Shown: positions 43,077 to 52,547, numbered from the stretch's first letter. The stretch is DNA of 64,000 nucleotides from Streptomyces tagetis (GCF_018069565.1 NZ_JAGPNL010000011.1:1-64000), one strand, 5' to 3'. Numbers and translations: made by a program. Notes: generated from the sequence alone by a model not told the origin.

Positions 43077-44282
43077 TCACCCGCGTCCGATCCGGCCGGC
43101 CGAGTGCACGCCCGGCTGGTACTTCGGCAGCCGGACGGTGATCTTCATTCCGGCGCCGGCCGCGGTCTCGATGACGAGGCCGTGGTCGTCGCCGTAGACC
43201 TGGCGGAGCCGGTCGTCGACGTTGGACAGGCCGATGCCGCCCGAGGGGCTCACCTCGCGCGCGAGGATGCGGCGCAGCAGGCCGGGGTCCATCCCGGCGC
43301 CGTCGTCCTCGATGACGACCAGCGCCTCGGCGCCCTCGTCCTGCGCGCTGATCCGGATGTGACAGCGGTCGGTCTTGCCCTCCAGCCCGTGTTTGACGGC
43401 GTTCTCCACCAGGGGCTGGAGGCACAGGAAGGGCAGGGCGACCGGCAGCACCTCGGGGGCGATCTGGAGGGTGACGGCGAGCCGGTCGCCGAAACGCGCC
43501 CGCACCAGCGCGAGGTAGTGGTCGATGGCGTGCAGCTCGTCGGCGAGGGTGGTGAAGTCACCGTGCCGGCGGAACGAGTAGCGGGTGAAGTCGGCGAACT
43601 CCAGCAGCAGCTCCCGGGCCCGCTCGGGGTCGGTGCGCACGAAGGACGCGATCACCGCGAGCGAGTTGAAGATGAAGTGCGGGGAGATCTGCGCCCGCAG
43701 CGCCTTGATCTCGGCCTCGATGAGCCGGGTGCGGGACTGGTCGAGGTCGGCCAGCTCCAGTTGGACGGAGACCCAGCGGGCCACCTCCCCGGCGGCCCGC
43801 ACCAGCACGGCGGACTCCTTCGGCGCGCACGCGACGAGCGCCCCGTGCACCCGGTCGTCGACGGTGAGCGGGGCGACCACCGCCCAGCGCACGGCGCAGT
43901 CCGGGGTGTCGCAGACCAGGGGGAACGCCTCGCCGCGGCCGGTCTCCAGCGGGCCGGCGAGCCGTTCCATGATCTCGGTGCGGTGGTGGGCGCCCGCCCC
44001 GTCCCAGACCAGCACGTCCGTGAGGTCGGTCAGGCACAGCGCGTCCGTGCCCAGCAGCGAGCGCAGCTTGCGGGCCGACTTGCGGGCGGTCTCCTCGGTC
44101 AGCCCCGCCCGCAGCGGGGGTGTGGCGAGGGAGGCGGTGTGCAGGGTCTGGAAGGTGGCGTGCTCGACCGGGGTGCCGAGCCCGCCCAGGTGCTGGGGGC
44201 GGGCGGTGCGCCGGCCCAGCCAGAACCCCGCGGCCAGCAGCGGGAGCACGGCGACGACGAGCCCGGCGAGGAATCCGCTCAC
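43077..44282 (-). CDS. LytS-type sensor histidine kinase
   Basis: A 401-residue kinase. One N-terminal membrane helix (LAGLVVAVLPLLAAGFWLG) is followed by a GAF-like domain (about 40-180), then the His_kinase domain with the phospho-accepting His in LRAQISPHFIFNSLAVIASF and the ATP lid PLVENAVKHGL and DDGAGMDP. It lacks the 5- to 6-helix LytS sensor and so probably senses through the GAF-like part. Its GTG overlaps the symporter stop. The LytTR regulator is the first gene of the same operon, so together they likely control solute uptake. Confidence 0.9.
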   Translation of the reverse strand: MSGFLAGLVVAVLPLLAAGFWLGRRTARPQHLGGLGTPVEHATFQTLHTASLATPPLRAGLTEETARKSARKLRSLLGTDALCLTDLTDVLVWDGAGAHHRTEIMERLAGPLETGRGEAFPLVCDTPDCAVRWAVVAPLTVDDRVHGALVACAPKESAVLVRAAGEVARWVSVQLELADLDQSRTRLIEAEIKALRAQISPHFIFNSLAVIASFVRTDPERARELLLEFADFTRYSFRRHGDFTTLADELHAIDHYLALVRARFGDRLAVTLQIAPEVLPVALPFLCLQPLVENAVKHGLEGKTDRCHIRISAQDEGAEALVVIEDDGAGMDPGLLRRILAREVSPSGGIGLSNVDDRLRQVYGDDHGLVIETAAGAGMKITVRLPKYQPGVHSAGRIGRG

Positions 44283-45994
44283 GGCGTCACCTCCGAGCGC
44301 AGTTCCTCCGGCAGGTGGAACCGGGCCAGGATCGCCGCCGTCCCGGCCGGCACCCGGCCCGGCGTGGCCAGCGAGACCAGGATCATGGTGAGGAAGCCCA
44401 GCGGCACCGACCACAGCGCCGGCCAGGCCAGCAGCGCGTGCAGGGCTCCCCCGCCGCCCGGGAACCCCGCCATGGTGGCGGCGACGGCGAGCAGCGCGGA
44501 ACCGCCGCCCACCAGCATCCCGGCGGCGGCGCCGGGCGGGGTCAGCCGCCGCCACCAGATGCCGAGGACCAGCAGCGGGCAGAAGGAGGAGGCGGAGACG
44601 GCGAAGGCGAGGCCGACCGCGTCGGCGACCGGCAACCCGCCGACCAGGGCGCTCGCCGCGAGCGGCACCGCCATGGCGAGGACCGTGCCGAGCCGGAAGT
44701 GGCGTACGCCCCGGGAGGGCAGCACGTCCTGGGTGAGGACGCCCGCGACGGCCATGGTCAGCCCCGAGGCGGTGGACAGGAACGCGGCGAAGGCGCCGCC
44801 CGCGACCAGCGCGCCGAGCAGGTCGCCGCCGACGCCCCCGATCATCCGGCCCGGCAGCAGCAGGACGGCGGCGTCGGCGTCCCCGGTGAGGGTCAGCTCG
44901 GGGGCGTAGAGGCGGCCGAGGGCGCCGTAGACCGGGGGCAGCAGGTAGAAGGCGCCGATCAGGGCGAGGACGGCGACGGTGGTGCGGCGGGCGGCCACCC
45001 CGTGCGGGCTGGTGTAGAAGCGGACCACGACGTGCGGCAGGCCCATGGTGCCGAAGAAGGTGGCGAGGATCAGGCCGTAGGTGGCGTACAGCGGGCGTTC
45101 GGTACGGCTCTCCGCGCGGGAGGGCGACAGGGCGTCGTCGGCGCCGTGCCCGGCGGCGGGGACGGGGGTGCCGGCGGCGAAGGTGAGGTGGGTGCCGGCG
45201 GCGATCCGGTGGGTGCCGGGCTCCAGGCGCACGGCGGCGTGGTCGTGGGCGCGGCCGTCCACGGTGCCGTCGACGGTGACGGTCAGCGGCCGGTCGAGCC
45301 TGAGGGCGAGGGGGTCCTGGACCCGTACGGAGCGCTGCTCGCGGAAGGCGGCGGGCTCGTCGAAGGCGCGGCCGGGTGCGCCGTCGCCCTGCCAGGCCAG
45401 CACCAGGAAGAGCGCGGGGACGAGGAGGGCGGTCAGCTTCAGCCAGTACTGGAACGCCTGGACGAAGGTGATGCTGCGCATGCCGCCGGCGGCGACGATG
45501 GCGGTGACGACGACGGCGACGATCACACCGCCGAGCCAGTCGGGCGCCCCGGTCAGCACCGTCAGCGTCAGTCCGGCGCCCTGGAGCTGGGGCAGCAGGT
45601 ACAGCCAGCCGACGCCGACGACGAAGGCCCCGGCGAGCCGCCGCACGGCCTGGGAGGCGAGCCGGGCCTCGGCGAAGTCGGGCAGCGTGTAGGCGCCGGA
45701 GCGGCGCAGCGGGGCGGCGACGAAGAGCAGCAGGACGAGGTAGCCGGCGGTGTAGCCGACCGGGTACCAGAGCATGTCGGCGCCCTGGACGAGGACGAGT
45801 CCGGCGATGCCGAGGAAGGAGGCGGCGGAGAGGTACTCGCCGCTGATGGCGGCGGCGTTGAGGCGGGGGCCGACGGTGCGGGAGGCCACGTAGAAGTCGG
45901 AGGTGGTGCGGGAGATGCGCAGGCCGAAGGCGCCGACGAGGACGGTGGACACCAGGACGAGGGCGACGGCGGGGACGGCGTAACCGGAGTTCAT
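44279..45994 (-). CDS. Sodium:solute symporter, cation/acetate type
   Basis: A 571-residue membrane transporter of the SSS family with about 13 helices. Landmarks are DFYVASRTVGPRLNAAAISGEYLSAASFLG (its length cut at family borders), GGMRSITFVQAFQYWLK and FLSTASGLTMAVAGVL. A soluble insertion of about 100 residues follows FLVLAWQGDG, rich in charged residues (RSVRVQDPLALRLDRPL), found in actinobacterial acetate/monocarboxylate symporters such as MctC. Probable substrates are acetate, propionate or pyruvate. It lies between the two halves of a LytTR/LytS two-component system. Confidence 0.88.
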   Translation of the reverse strand: MNSGYAVPAVALVLVSTVLVGAFGLRISRTTSDFYVASRTVGPRLNAAAISGEYLSAASFLGIAGLVLVQGADMLWYPVGYTAGYLVLLLFVAAPLRRSGAYTLPDFAEARLASQAVRRLAGAFVVGVGWLYLLPQLQGAGLTLTVLTGAPDWLGGVIVAVVVTAIVAAGGMRSITFVQAFQYWLKLTALLVPALFLVLAWQGDGAPGRAFDEPAAFREQRSVRVQDPLALRLDRPLTVTVDGTVDGRAHDHAAVRLEPGTHRIAAGTHLTFAAGTPVPAAGHGADDALSPSRAESRTERPLYATYGLILATFFGTMGLPHVVVRFYTSPHGVAARRTTVAVLALIGAFYLLPPVYGALGRLYAPELTLTGDADAAVLLLPGRMIGGVGGDLLGALVAGGAFAAFLSTASGLTMAVAGVLTQDVLPSRGVRHFRLGTVLAMAVPLAASALVGGLPVADAVGLAFAVSASSFCPLLVLGIWWRRLTPPGAAAGMLVGGGSALLAVAATMAGFPGGGGALHALLAWPALWSVPLGFLTMILVSLATPGRVPAGTAAILARFHLPEELRSEVTP

Positions 45995-46002
45995 CGGCGC
46001 GG

Positions 46003-46365
46003 TCAGCGGTCCTCGACCAGGCGGACGAAGTCGCGTTCGTTGCCTTCGGCGCGGCGTACGTACCAGCGGGCGAGCAGGACGAAGGGGCCGTAGACGCCGA
46101 AGCCGAGGACGGCCCACTCCAGGCGGCGGGCGTCCGGCAGCACCGCGAAGAGCAGCGGGAGCGGCAGGACCAGCAGCGCGAGGACGGCGAAGACGGTGAG
46201 CCCGGCGCGGAGCTGACTGCGCATCAGGGAGCGGACGTAGGTGTGGCCGAGGGTGGTCTGCTCGTCGATCTCGGTGCGCGGGCGGTAGTAGCCGGAGGCC
46301 CGGCCGCCGGTGCGGCGGGGCGGGCCGGTGACGACGACGCGGCGTTCGGCGGGGTCCTGGGCCAT
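46003..46365 (-). CDS. Small membrane protein of symporter operon
   Basis: A 120-residue protein: an Arg/Pro leader, GYYRPRTEIDEQTTLGHTYVRSLMRSQLR, then two membrane segments (LTVFAVLALLVLPLPLLFAVL and LEWAVLGFGVYGPFVLLARWYVRR) and a charged end ERDFVRLVEDR. Topology and position before an SSS symporter match the DUF485-type partner proteins that accompany acetate symporters. The stop lies 9 bases upstream of the symporter start. Confidence 0.7.
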   Translation of the reverse strand: MAQDPAERRVVVTGPPRRTGGRASGYYRPRTEIDEQTTLGHTYVRSLMRSQLRAGLTVFAVLALLVLPLPLLFAVLPDARRLEWAVLGFGVYGPFVLLARWYVRRAEGNERDFVRLVEDR

Positions 46366-46367
46366 CG

Positions 46368-47138
46368 TCACGGCCTCCGCATGAGCAGGTCCCGCAGTTC
46401 GCGGGCGTGGCGCCGGCTGACCTGGAGTTCCTCGGTGCCGACCAGGACGCTCACGCTGCCCGCGTCCAGGCGGAGTTCGCCGATGTGGCGCAGGGCGACG
46501 AGGTGGCGGCGGTGGATGCGGACGAAGCCGCGGGCCCGCCAGCGCTCCTCCAGGGTGGAGAGCGGTATGCGGACGAGGTGGCTGCCCTTGTCGGTGTGGA
46601 GGCGGGCGTAGTCGCCCTGGGCCTCGACGTGGGTGATGTCGTCGACGGCCACGAAGCGGGTGACGCCGCCGAGTTCGACGGATATGTGGTCCGGGTCGGG
46701 TTCGTGGACGGGTATGCGGGGCGCGGGGGTGGTGTCGCGCTGTTCGGCGGCGCGGCGTTCGACGACCCGGCGGACGGCCTCGGCGAGGCGTTCCGTGCGC
46801 ACGGGTTTGAGGACGTAGTCGACGGCCTTGAGGTCGAACGCCTGGACGGCGAAGTCCTCGTGGGCGGTGACGAAGACGACCAGCGGCGGCCGGGCGAACC
46901 CGGTGAGCAGCCGGGCGAGGTCCAGCCCGTCCAGGCCGGGCATCTGGATGTCGAGGAAGACCACGTCGATGGCCTCGGGACCGGCGGGCCCGGACTCCAG
47001 GGCCCGGTTGATGCGGCGCAGCGCCTCGGTGGCGTCCCCGGCGCCCTCCGCGCCGGCGATGCGGGGGTCGGCGTTGAGGAGGTAGACCAGTTCCTCCAGC
47101 GAGGGACGTTCGTCGTCGACGGCGAGGGCGCGCAGCAT
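46368..47138 (-). CDS. LytTR-family response regulator
   Basis: A 256-residue response regulator. The receiver domain has the acidic pocket AVDDE, phosphorylated Asp in VVFLDIQMPG, and the conserved Lys in VDYVLKPV. The DNA-binding LytTR domain (about 155-255) includes ITHVEAQGDYARLHT, RIHRRHLVALRHI and VSRRHARELRDL. It is the first gene of the regulator / membrane protein / symporter / kinase operon and ends 2 bases from the next gene. An in-frame ATG at 47159 gives seven more residues. Confidence 0.93.
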   Translation of the reverse strand: MLRALAVDDERPSLEELVYLLNADPRIAGAEGAGDATEALRRINRALESGPAGPEAIDVVFLDIQMPGLDGLDLARLLTGFARPPLVVFVTAHEDFAVQAFDLKAVDYVLKPVRTERLAEAVRRVVERRAAEQRDTTPAPRIPVHEPDPDHISVELGGVTRFVAVDDITHVEAQGDYARLHTDKGSHLVRIPLSTLEERWRARGFVRIHRRHLVALRHIGELRLDAGSVSVLVGTEELQVSRRHARELRDLLMRRP

Positions 47139-47238
47139 GAAGGTGGAGTGTAGGTGCAATGTGCACGTCTGGACACGTGTCCGGCGTGCCCGTCGGTGCC
47201 GGACACGGTCGGCGGCGGCCGGTGGTTACAGTGCGGGC

Positions 47239-47742
47239 ATGAGCAGCAGGACCACGCCGTTCGACGACCTCGACCGGAAGATCGTCACCGCGTTGATGGC
47301 GAACGCCCGGACGTCCTTCGCCGAGATCGGCACGGAGATCGGGCTGTCGGCGACGGCGGTCAAGCGCCGGGTGGACAAGCTGCGGGAGACCGGGGTGATC
47401 ACCGGGTTCACGGCGACGGTGCGGCCCTCGGCGCTGGGCTGGCGGACCGAGGCGTACGTCGAGGTGTACTGCGTGGGGGCGGCGCCGCCGCGGCGGCTGG
47501 CGGAGGTGGTCCGCAACCATCCGGAGATCACGGCGGCGATGACGGTGACGGGGGGCGCGGACGCGCTGCTGCACGTGCGGGCGCGGGACGTGGAGCACTT
47601 CGAGGAGGTGCTGGAACGCATTCGTGCCGAGCCGTTCATCCGCAAGACGATCAGCGTGATGGTGCTGTCCCACCTGATCGCGGACAGTCCGGAGGCCGGG
47701 GCGACCCAGCCCGCCCCGGACCGCGCAGCGAACATGCGCTGA
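47239..47742 (+). CDS. Lrp/AsnC-family regulator
   Basis: A 167-residue regulator with an N-terminal helix-turn-helix (LDRKIVTALMANARTSFAEIG, then LSATAVKRRVDKLRETGVI) and a C-terminal RAM domain (EVVRNHPEITAAMTVTGGADALLHVRA, split at the family border). AsnC proteins respond to amino acids. The neighbouring ddaH and rocD genes break down arginine derivatives and ornithine, so ornithine or arginine is a likely ligand. The ATG at 47239 lies 127 bp before ddaH. Confidence 0.9.
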   Translation: MSSRTTPFDDLDRKIVTALMANARTSFAEIGTEIGLSATAVKRRVDKLRETGVITGFTATVRPSALGWRTEAYVEVYCVGAAPPRRLAEVVRNHPEITAAMTVTGGADALLHVRARDVEHFEEVLERIRAEPFIRKTISVMVLSHLIADSPEAGATQPAPDRAANMR

Positions 47743-47868
47743 GGGCCCGAAGGACGCAGCGATCCTGCGTCCACACGCAGCCTTTGTCGCTTGTCGTCCG
47801 TCTCGATCACTTCTTACCGTGGTGTCATCCCTCAGTCACGCCCCGTCAGGAAGCGGAGGAACCCCTTC

Positions 47869-48708
47869 GTGCCCGACCCCCGTGTGCCGCGTCGCCGGCG
47901 CTACCTCGTCTGCGAACCCCGACACTTCGACGTGCAGTACGCGATCAATCCGTGGATGCGTCCCGACGCCCCCGTCGACACCGGCCTCGCGCAGGCCCAG
48001 TGGCGGGCGCTGGTGGAGAGCTACGAGTCCCACGGCCACACCGTCGAGACGGTGGCGCCCGTGCCCGGTCTGCCGGACATGGTCTTCGCCGCCAACTCGG
48101 CGCTGGTGGTGGAGGGCCGGGTCTTCGGCTCCCTCTTCCACGCGCCCGAGCGCCGCCCCGAGTCCCTCCCGTACGAGACCTGGTTCAAGGGGGCGGGCTT
48201 CGAGGTGCACCATCCCGAGTCGGTCTGCGAGGGCGAGGGCGACCTCGTGCCGGCGGGCCGCTGGATTCTCGCCGGGACCGGTTTCCGCACCACCCGGGAG
48301 GCCCATCGGGAGGCGCAGGAGCACTTCGGGATGCCGGTGGTCTCGCTGACCCTGGTGGACCCGTACTTCTACCATCTGGACACGGCGCTGTTCGTCCTCG
48401 ACGACGGGGCACAGGGCGGCGACGGGAACATCGCGTACTACCCGGAGGCGTTCTCCCCGGGCAGCCGCGAGGTGCTCGCCCGGCTCTATCCTCGGGCGGT
48501 GCGGGCGACCCGTGAGGACGCCATGGCCTTCGGGCTCAACTCGGTGTCCGACGGGAAGCACGTCTTCATCGCGCCGGAGGCGACCGGGCTGGCGGACCGG
48601 CTGGCCGGCCTCGGCTACGTCCCCGTCCCCGTCGACCTGTCCGAGTTCCACAAGGCGGGCGGCGGCATCAAGTGCTGCACCCAGGAGATCCGGGAGATCC
48701 GCTCATGA
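47869..48708 (+). CDS. ddaH: Dimethylargininase / arginine-deiminase-type hydrolase
   Basis: A 279-residue guanidine-group modifying enzyme. It shows the DDAH fold signatures YLVCEPRHFDVQYAINPWM, MVFAANSALVVEGRVF, EGEGD, the catalytic His in YHLDTALFVLDD, and the catalytic Cys near the C-terminus in GGGIKCCTQEI. It would convert methylated arginine (or arginine) to citrulline. The GTG at 47869 is preceded by CGGAGGAA. The stop overlaps the rocD start (ATGA). It pairs with rocD for arginine-to-glutamate catabolism. Confidence 0.9.
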   Translation: MPDPRVPRRRRYLVCEPRHFDVQYAINPWMRPDAPVDTGLAQAQWRALVESYESHGHTVETVAPVPGLPDMVFAANSALVVEGRVFGSLFHAPERRPESLPYETWFKGAGFEVHHPESVCEGEGDLVPAGRWILAGTGFRTTREAHREAQEHFGMPVVSLTLVDPYFYHLDTALFVLDDGAQGGDGNIAYYPEAFSPGSREVLARLYPRAVRATREDAMAFGLNSVSDGKHVFIAPEATGLADRLAGLGYVPVPVDLSEFHKAGGGIKCCTQEIREIRS

Positions 48709-49925
48709 CCGCACCGGCCCGACCCCGCGGCTCCGAGGAGCTGATCCGCGCGGAGGAGCCCGTCCTCGCCCACAACTACCACCCGCTGCCCGTGGTCGTC
48801 GCCCGCGCCGAGGGCTGCTGGGTGGAGGACGTGGAGGGCCGCCGCTACCTCGACCTGCTGGCCGGCTACTCGGCGCTGAACTTCGGCCACCGCCATCCGG
48901 CGCTGGTGGAGGCGGCCCACCGCCAGCTCGACCGGCTGACGCTGACCTCGCGGGCCTTCCACAACGACCGGCTGGCCGGGTTCGCCGAGCGGCTCGCCGC
49001 GCTGACCGGCACGGACATGGTGCTGCCGATGAACACCGGCGCCGAGGCGGTGGAGAGCGGCATCAAGGTGGCCCGCAAATGGGCCTACGACGTCAAGGGC
49101 GTCCCCGACGGCCGGGCGACGATCGTGGTGGCCGCGGACAACTTCCACGGCCGGACGACGACCATCGTCAGCTTCTCCACGGACGAGTCGGCCCGCGCCG
49201 GTTTCGGCCCCTTCACGCCCGGCTTCCGCGTCGTGCCGTACAACGACCTGGCCGCGCTGGAGGCGGCCGTGGACGAGACGACGGCCGCCGTGCTGATCGA
49301 GCCGGTGCAGGGCGAGGCCGGGGTGATCGTGCCGGACGACGGCTATCTGACGGGCGTGCGGGAGCTGACCCGCCGCGCGAACTGCCTGTTCGTCGCGGAC
49401 GAGATCCAGTCCGGGCTGGGGCGCACCGGGCACACCCTGGCGGTCGAGCACGAGCGGGTGCGGCCGGACGTGGTGCTGCTCGGCAAGGCGCTGGGCGGCG
49501 GCATCGTGCCGGTCTCCGCGGTGGTGGGCCGCCGCGAGGTGCTGGGCGTGCTGCACCCGGGCGAGCACGGCTCGACCTTCGGCGGCAATCCGCTGGCCGC
49601 GGCGGTCGGCACGGCGGTGGTGGAGCTGCTGGAGACCGGCGAGTACCAGCGCCGGGCGGCCGAGCTGGCCCCGGTGCTGCGGGACGGGCTCCAGGCGCTG
49701 ACCGGCCGCGGCGTGGTGGGCTTCCGGGCCCGCGGGCTCTGGGCCGGGGTGGACGTCGACCCGGCGCTCGGCACCGGCCGCGAGATCAGCGAGCGGCTGA
49801 TGCGCGAGGGCGTCCTCGTCAAGGACACCCACGGCTCCACCATCCGGCTGGCCCCGCCGCTCACCATCACCCGAGGTGAGCTGGAGGAGGCACTGGGCAC
49901 GCTGGAGAAGGTCCTGACCGCCTGA
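48705..49925 (+). CDS. rocD: Ornithine aminotransferase
   Basis: A 406-residue PLP-dependent class III aminotransferase that moves the delta-amino group of ornithine to 2-oxoglutarate, giving glutamate semialdehyde. The sequence has YSALNFGHRHPALVEA, MNTGAEAVESGIKVARKW, ADNFHGRTTTIVS, VADEIQSGLGRTG and the PLP lysine in VLLGKALGGGIVPVSA, plus EHGSTFGGNPLA. The start overlaps the ddaH stop by 4 bases. A terminator hairpin follows. Confidence 0.94.
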   Translation: MTAPARPRGSEELIRAEEPVLAHNYHPLPVVVARAEGCWVEDVEGRRYLDLLAGYSALNFGHRHPALVEAAHRQLDRLTLTSRAFHNDRLAGFAERLAALTGTDMVLPMNTGAEAVESGIKVARKWAYDVKGVPDGRATIVVAADNFHGRTTTIVSFSTDESARAGFGPFTPGFRVVPYNDLAALEAAVDETTAAVLIEPVQGEAGVIVPDDGYLTGVRELTRRANCLFVADEIQSGLGRTGHTLAVEHERVRPDVVLLGKALGGGIVPVSAVVGRREVLGVLHPGEHGSTFGGNPLAAAVGTAVVELLETGEYQRRAAELAPVLRDGLQALTGRGVVGFRARGLWAGVDVDPALGTGREISERLMREGVLVKDTHGSTIRLAPPLTITRGELEEALGTLEKVLTA

Positions 49926-49948
49926 GGGGCCGCACGGCCCCGCTCTCC

Positions 49949-49983
49949 CCGGCCGCTCGCGCGAAGGCAGCGCGGGCGGCCGG
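49949..49983 (+). terminator. Terminator after rocD
   Basis: A 14-bp stem with one mismatch (49949-49962 with 49970-49983) and a 7-base loop, 24 bases after the stop. Confidence 0.7.
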
Positions 49984-50124
49984 CGCCGTCCTGACGGGCG
50001 CGTGGCCGGCGGGCACTGATCCACACGACTGACGCCACGTCGATACGCGGCGCGTTCCGGGAACCATACGACCTGAGAACCGCAGGTACGCGCAGAAGCT
50101 CCACAAGAGTCGCTTCGGAGCGGT

Positions 50125-51645
50125 ATGCCCCCGGAAAGGAAGTACGCCACGTCCTCCCCCGAGAACGATCCCGTTCCCGACTCCGCCGCGCTCCGCCGCC
50201 ACCCGGCCCTCTTCCGGGCCGTCCGGCGGCGGCAGAATCCGCGTCTGCGCAGGTCGGACATTACGGTGACGGACGAGAACGCGGTCCGGCGGGCGGTGAG
50301 GGCCGCCTCGCTCGGCAACGCCATGGAGTGGTTCGACTTCGGCATCTACAGCTACCTGGCCGCCACCATCGGCCGCGTGTTCTTCCCGTCCGGCAACCCG
50401 ACCGTGCAGCTCCTGTCGTCCTTCGCCACCTTCGCCGTCGCCTTCCTGGTGCGCCCGCTGGGCGGCATGGTGTTCGGGCCGATGGGCGACAGGATCGGCC
50501 GCAAGAAGGTGCTGGCGCTGACGATGATCCTCATGGCGATCGGCACGGCCGCCATCGGGCTCGTCCCCGGCTACGCCACGATCGGCTTCTGGGCGCCGGT
50601 GCTGCTGATCCTCTTCCGCCTGCTCCAGGGCTTCTCCACGGGCGGCGAGTACGGCGGCGCGTCCACCTTCATCGCGGAGTACGCGCCGGACAAGCGGCGG
50701 GGGTACTTCGGCAGCTTCCTGGAGCTGGGCACGCTGGCCGGGTACACCGGCGCGGCCGGTCTGGTGACCGCCCTCACCGCCTGGCTCGGCACCGACGGCA
50801 TGGACTCCTGGGGCTGGCGCGTGCCCTTCCTGCTCGCGGCCCCGCTCGGCGTCGTCGGCATCCACCTGCGGCTGCGGCTGGACGAGACCCCCGCGTTCCT
50901 CAGGCTGGACGACGCCGACGTGCACGTCTCCGAGGCCGCCGACGCGGTGGAGACCACGGCCCGGGGCGACCTCGCCGCCATCTTCCGCACCCACTGGCGG
51001 GCGCTGCTGCTCTGCGTCGCGCTGGTCGGCGCGTACAACATCACCGACTACATGCTGCTGTCGTACATGCCGACGTACCTCTCGGACGAGCTGCACTACA
51101 CCGAGACGCACGGCCTGCTGGTCCTGGTCGCCACGATGGTCGTGCTGATGCTGGTCATCAACCAGGTGGGCCGGCTCTCCGACCGCTTCGGGCGCAAGCC
51201 GGTGCTGATGACCGGGATGCTGGGCTTCCTCGTCTTCGCCGCCCCCGCGTTCCTGCTGGTGCGCCGGGGCAGCCTCCTCGCCATCACGGCCGGCATGCTG
51301 ATCCTCGGCCTCTGCCTGGTCTGCCTGCTGGGCACGATGTCGGCGGCGCTGCCCGCGATGTTCCCGACCTCCGTGCGCTACGGCTCCCTGTCGGTGGGCT
51401 ACAACGTGTCGGCCTCGCTCTTCGGCGGCACCACCCCGCTGGTCATCACGGCGCTGATCAGCGCGACGGGCTCCGCGATGATGCCGGCCTACTACGCCAT
51501 GGCGGCGGCGCTGGTCGGCGTGGTGGCGGTGGCCTGCATGAAGGAGACCGCGCGCCGCCCCCTGGAGGGCTCCCCGCCCTCGGTCCAGACGGAGGAGGAA
51601 GCGGCGGAGCTGGCCGAGTCCCGGGCACCCACGCCGAAGTTCTAG
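50125..51645 (+). CDS. MFS transporter, ProP/metabolite:H+ symporter type
   Basis: A 506-residue 12-helix transporter of the metabolite:H+ symporter group (ProP, KgtP, ShiA). Landmarks are GNAMEWFDFGIYSYL, PLGGMVFGPMGDRIGRKKVL, RLLQGFSTGGEYGGASTFI, and RLSDRFGRKPVLMTG. The substrate may be proline, betaine or an organic acid. The 65-residue cytosolic N-terminal extension (PPERKYATSSPENDP onward) is unusual. A shorter start, near ENAVRRAVRAAS, may be the real one. Proline uptake would fit the neighbouring ornithine catabolism. Confidence 0.88.
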   Translation: MPPERKYATSSPENDPVPDSAALRRHPALFRAVRRRQNPRLRRSDITVTDENAVRRAVRAASLGNAMEWFDFGIYSYLAATIGRVFFPSGNPTVQLLSSFATFAVAFLVRPLGGMVFGPMGDRIGRKKVLALTMILMAIGTAAIGLVPGYATIGFWAPVLLILFRLLQGFSTGGEYGGASTFIAEYAPDKRRGYFGSFLELGTLAGYTGAAGLVTALTAWLGTDGMDSWGWRVPFLLAAPLGVVGIHLRLRLDETPAFLRLDDADVHVSEAADAVETTARGDLAAIFRTHWRALLLCVALVGAYNITDYMLLSYMPTYLSDELHYTETHGLLVLVATMVVLMLVINQVGRLSDRFGRKPVLMTGMLGFLVFAAPAFLLVRRGSLLAITAGMLILGLCLVCLLGTMSAALPAMFPTSVRYGSLSVGYNVSASLFGGTTPLVITALISATGSAMMPAYYAMAAALVGVVAVACMKETARRPLEGSPPSVQTEEEAAELAESRAPTPKF

Positions 51646-51670
51646 GGACCCGGGCGTGACCTGCCCTTAC

Positions 51671-51705
51671 GGGGCCTTTCCGGCGCATCGTGGCGGAAGG
51701 GCCCC
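51671..51705 (+). terminator. Terminator after the MFS transporter gene
   Basis: A 12-bp stem with one G-T type mismatch (GGGGCCTTTCCG at 51671-51682 with 51694-51705), 26 bases after the stop. Confidence 0.65.
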
Positions 51706-51814
51706 GGCCGCCGCCGGTCCCCTCTGGCGCGTACGCATCAGCCGCCCGGATGCGCGTAGGGTGACCCCGGAAAGGGCTGCCGCCTTCCCGGGCCGGCGCA
51801 GTGAGGGGCGAGTC

Positions 51815-52537
51815 GTGTTCTACCACCTGCTCAAGTACGTGCTCCTGGGGCCGCTGCTGAGGCTGGTCTTCCGGCCCCGGATCGAGGGGCTCGCACACGT
51901 GCCGGCGTCGGGCGCGGCCATCGTCGCCGGCAACCACCTCTCCTTCGCCGACCACTTCCTGATGCCCTCGGTGCTCCGGCGCCGGATCACCTTCCTGGCC
52001 AAGGCCGAGTACTTCACCGGGCCCGGGGTCAAGGGGCGGCTCACCGCGTTCTTCTTCCGCAGCGCCGGGCAGATCCCGGTGGACCGCTCGGGCAAGGACG
52101 CGGGCCAGGCCGCGATCCGCGAGGGGCTGGGCGTGCTGGACCGGGGCGAGCTGCTCGGCATCTACCCCGAGGGGACCCGCTCGCACGACGGCCGGCTCTA
52201 CAAGGGCAAGGTCGGCGTCGCGGTGATGGCGCTGCGGGCGGGCGTCCCGGTCGTGCCCTGCGCCATGATCGGTACCTTCGAGGCGCAGCCGCCCGGCAGG
52301 GTGCTGCCCCGGGTGCACCCCGTGGTCATCCGCTTCGGCCGGCCGCTGGACTTCTCCCGCTACGCCGGGATGGAGCGCGAGAAGGCGGTGCTGCGCGCGG
52401 TCACCGACGAGATCATGTACGCCGTCATGTCGCTCTCCGGCCAGGAGTACGTGGACCGGTACGCGGCCGAGGTGAAGGCGGAGGAGGCCGCGGCGAAGGG
52501 GCCCCGGCTGCCGGGGGTGCCGCGCCGGCGGTCCTGA
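51815..52537 (+). CDS. 1-acylglycerol-3-phosphate acyltransferase (PlsC family)
   Basis: A 240-residue membrane-bound acyltransferase. The HxxxxD motif is NHLSFADHFL (H-x4-D), the second block is FRSAGQIPVDR, and the third IYPEGTRSHDGRLYKGK. It acylates lysophosphatidate or a related acceptor in phospholipid synthesis. The N-terminus FYHLLKYVLLGPLLRLVF is the amphipathic membrane anchor. The GTG at 51815 is the best start by position; no good Shine-Dalgarno is seen. It is convergent with the peptidase gene. Confidence 0.9.
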   Translation: MFYHLLKYVLLGPLLRLVFRPRIEGLAHVPASGAAIVAGNHLSFADHFLMPSVLRRRITFLAKAEYFTGPGVKGRLTAFFFRSAGQIPVDRSGKDAGQAAIREGLGVLDRGELLGIYPEGTRSHDGRLYKGKVGVAVMALRAGVPVVPCAMIGTFEAQPPGRVLPRVHPVVIRFGRPLDFSRYAGMEREKAVLRAVTDEIMYAVMSLSGQEYVDRYAAEVKAEEAAAKGPRLPGVPRRRS

Positions 52538-52547
52538 GACGGACGCG

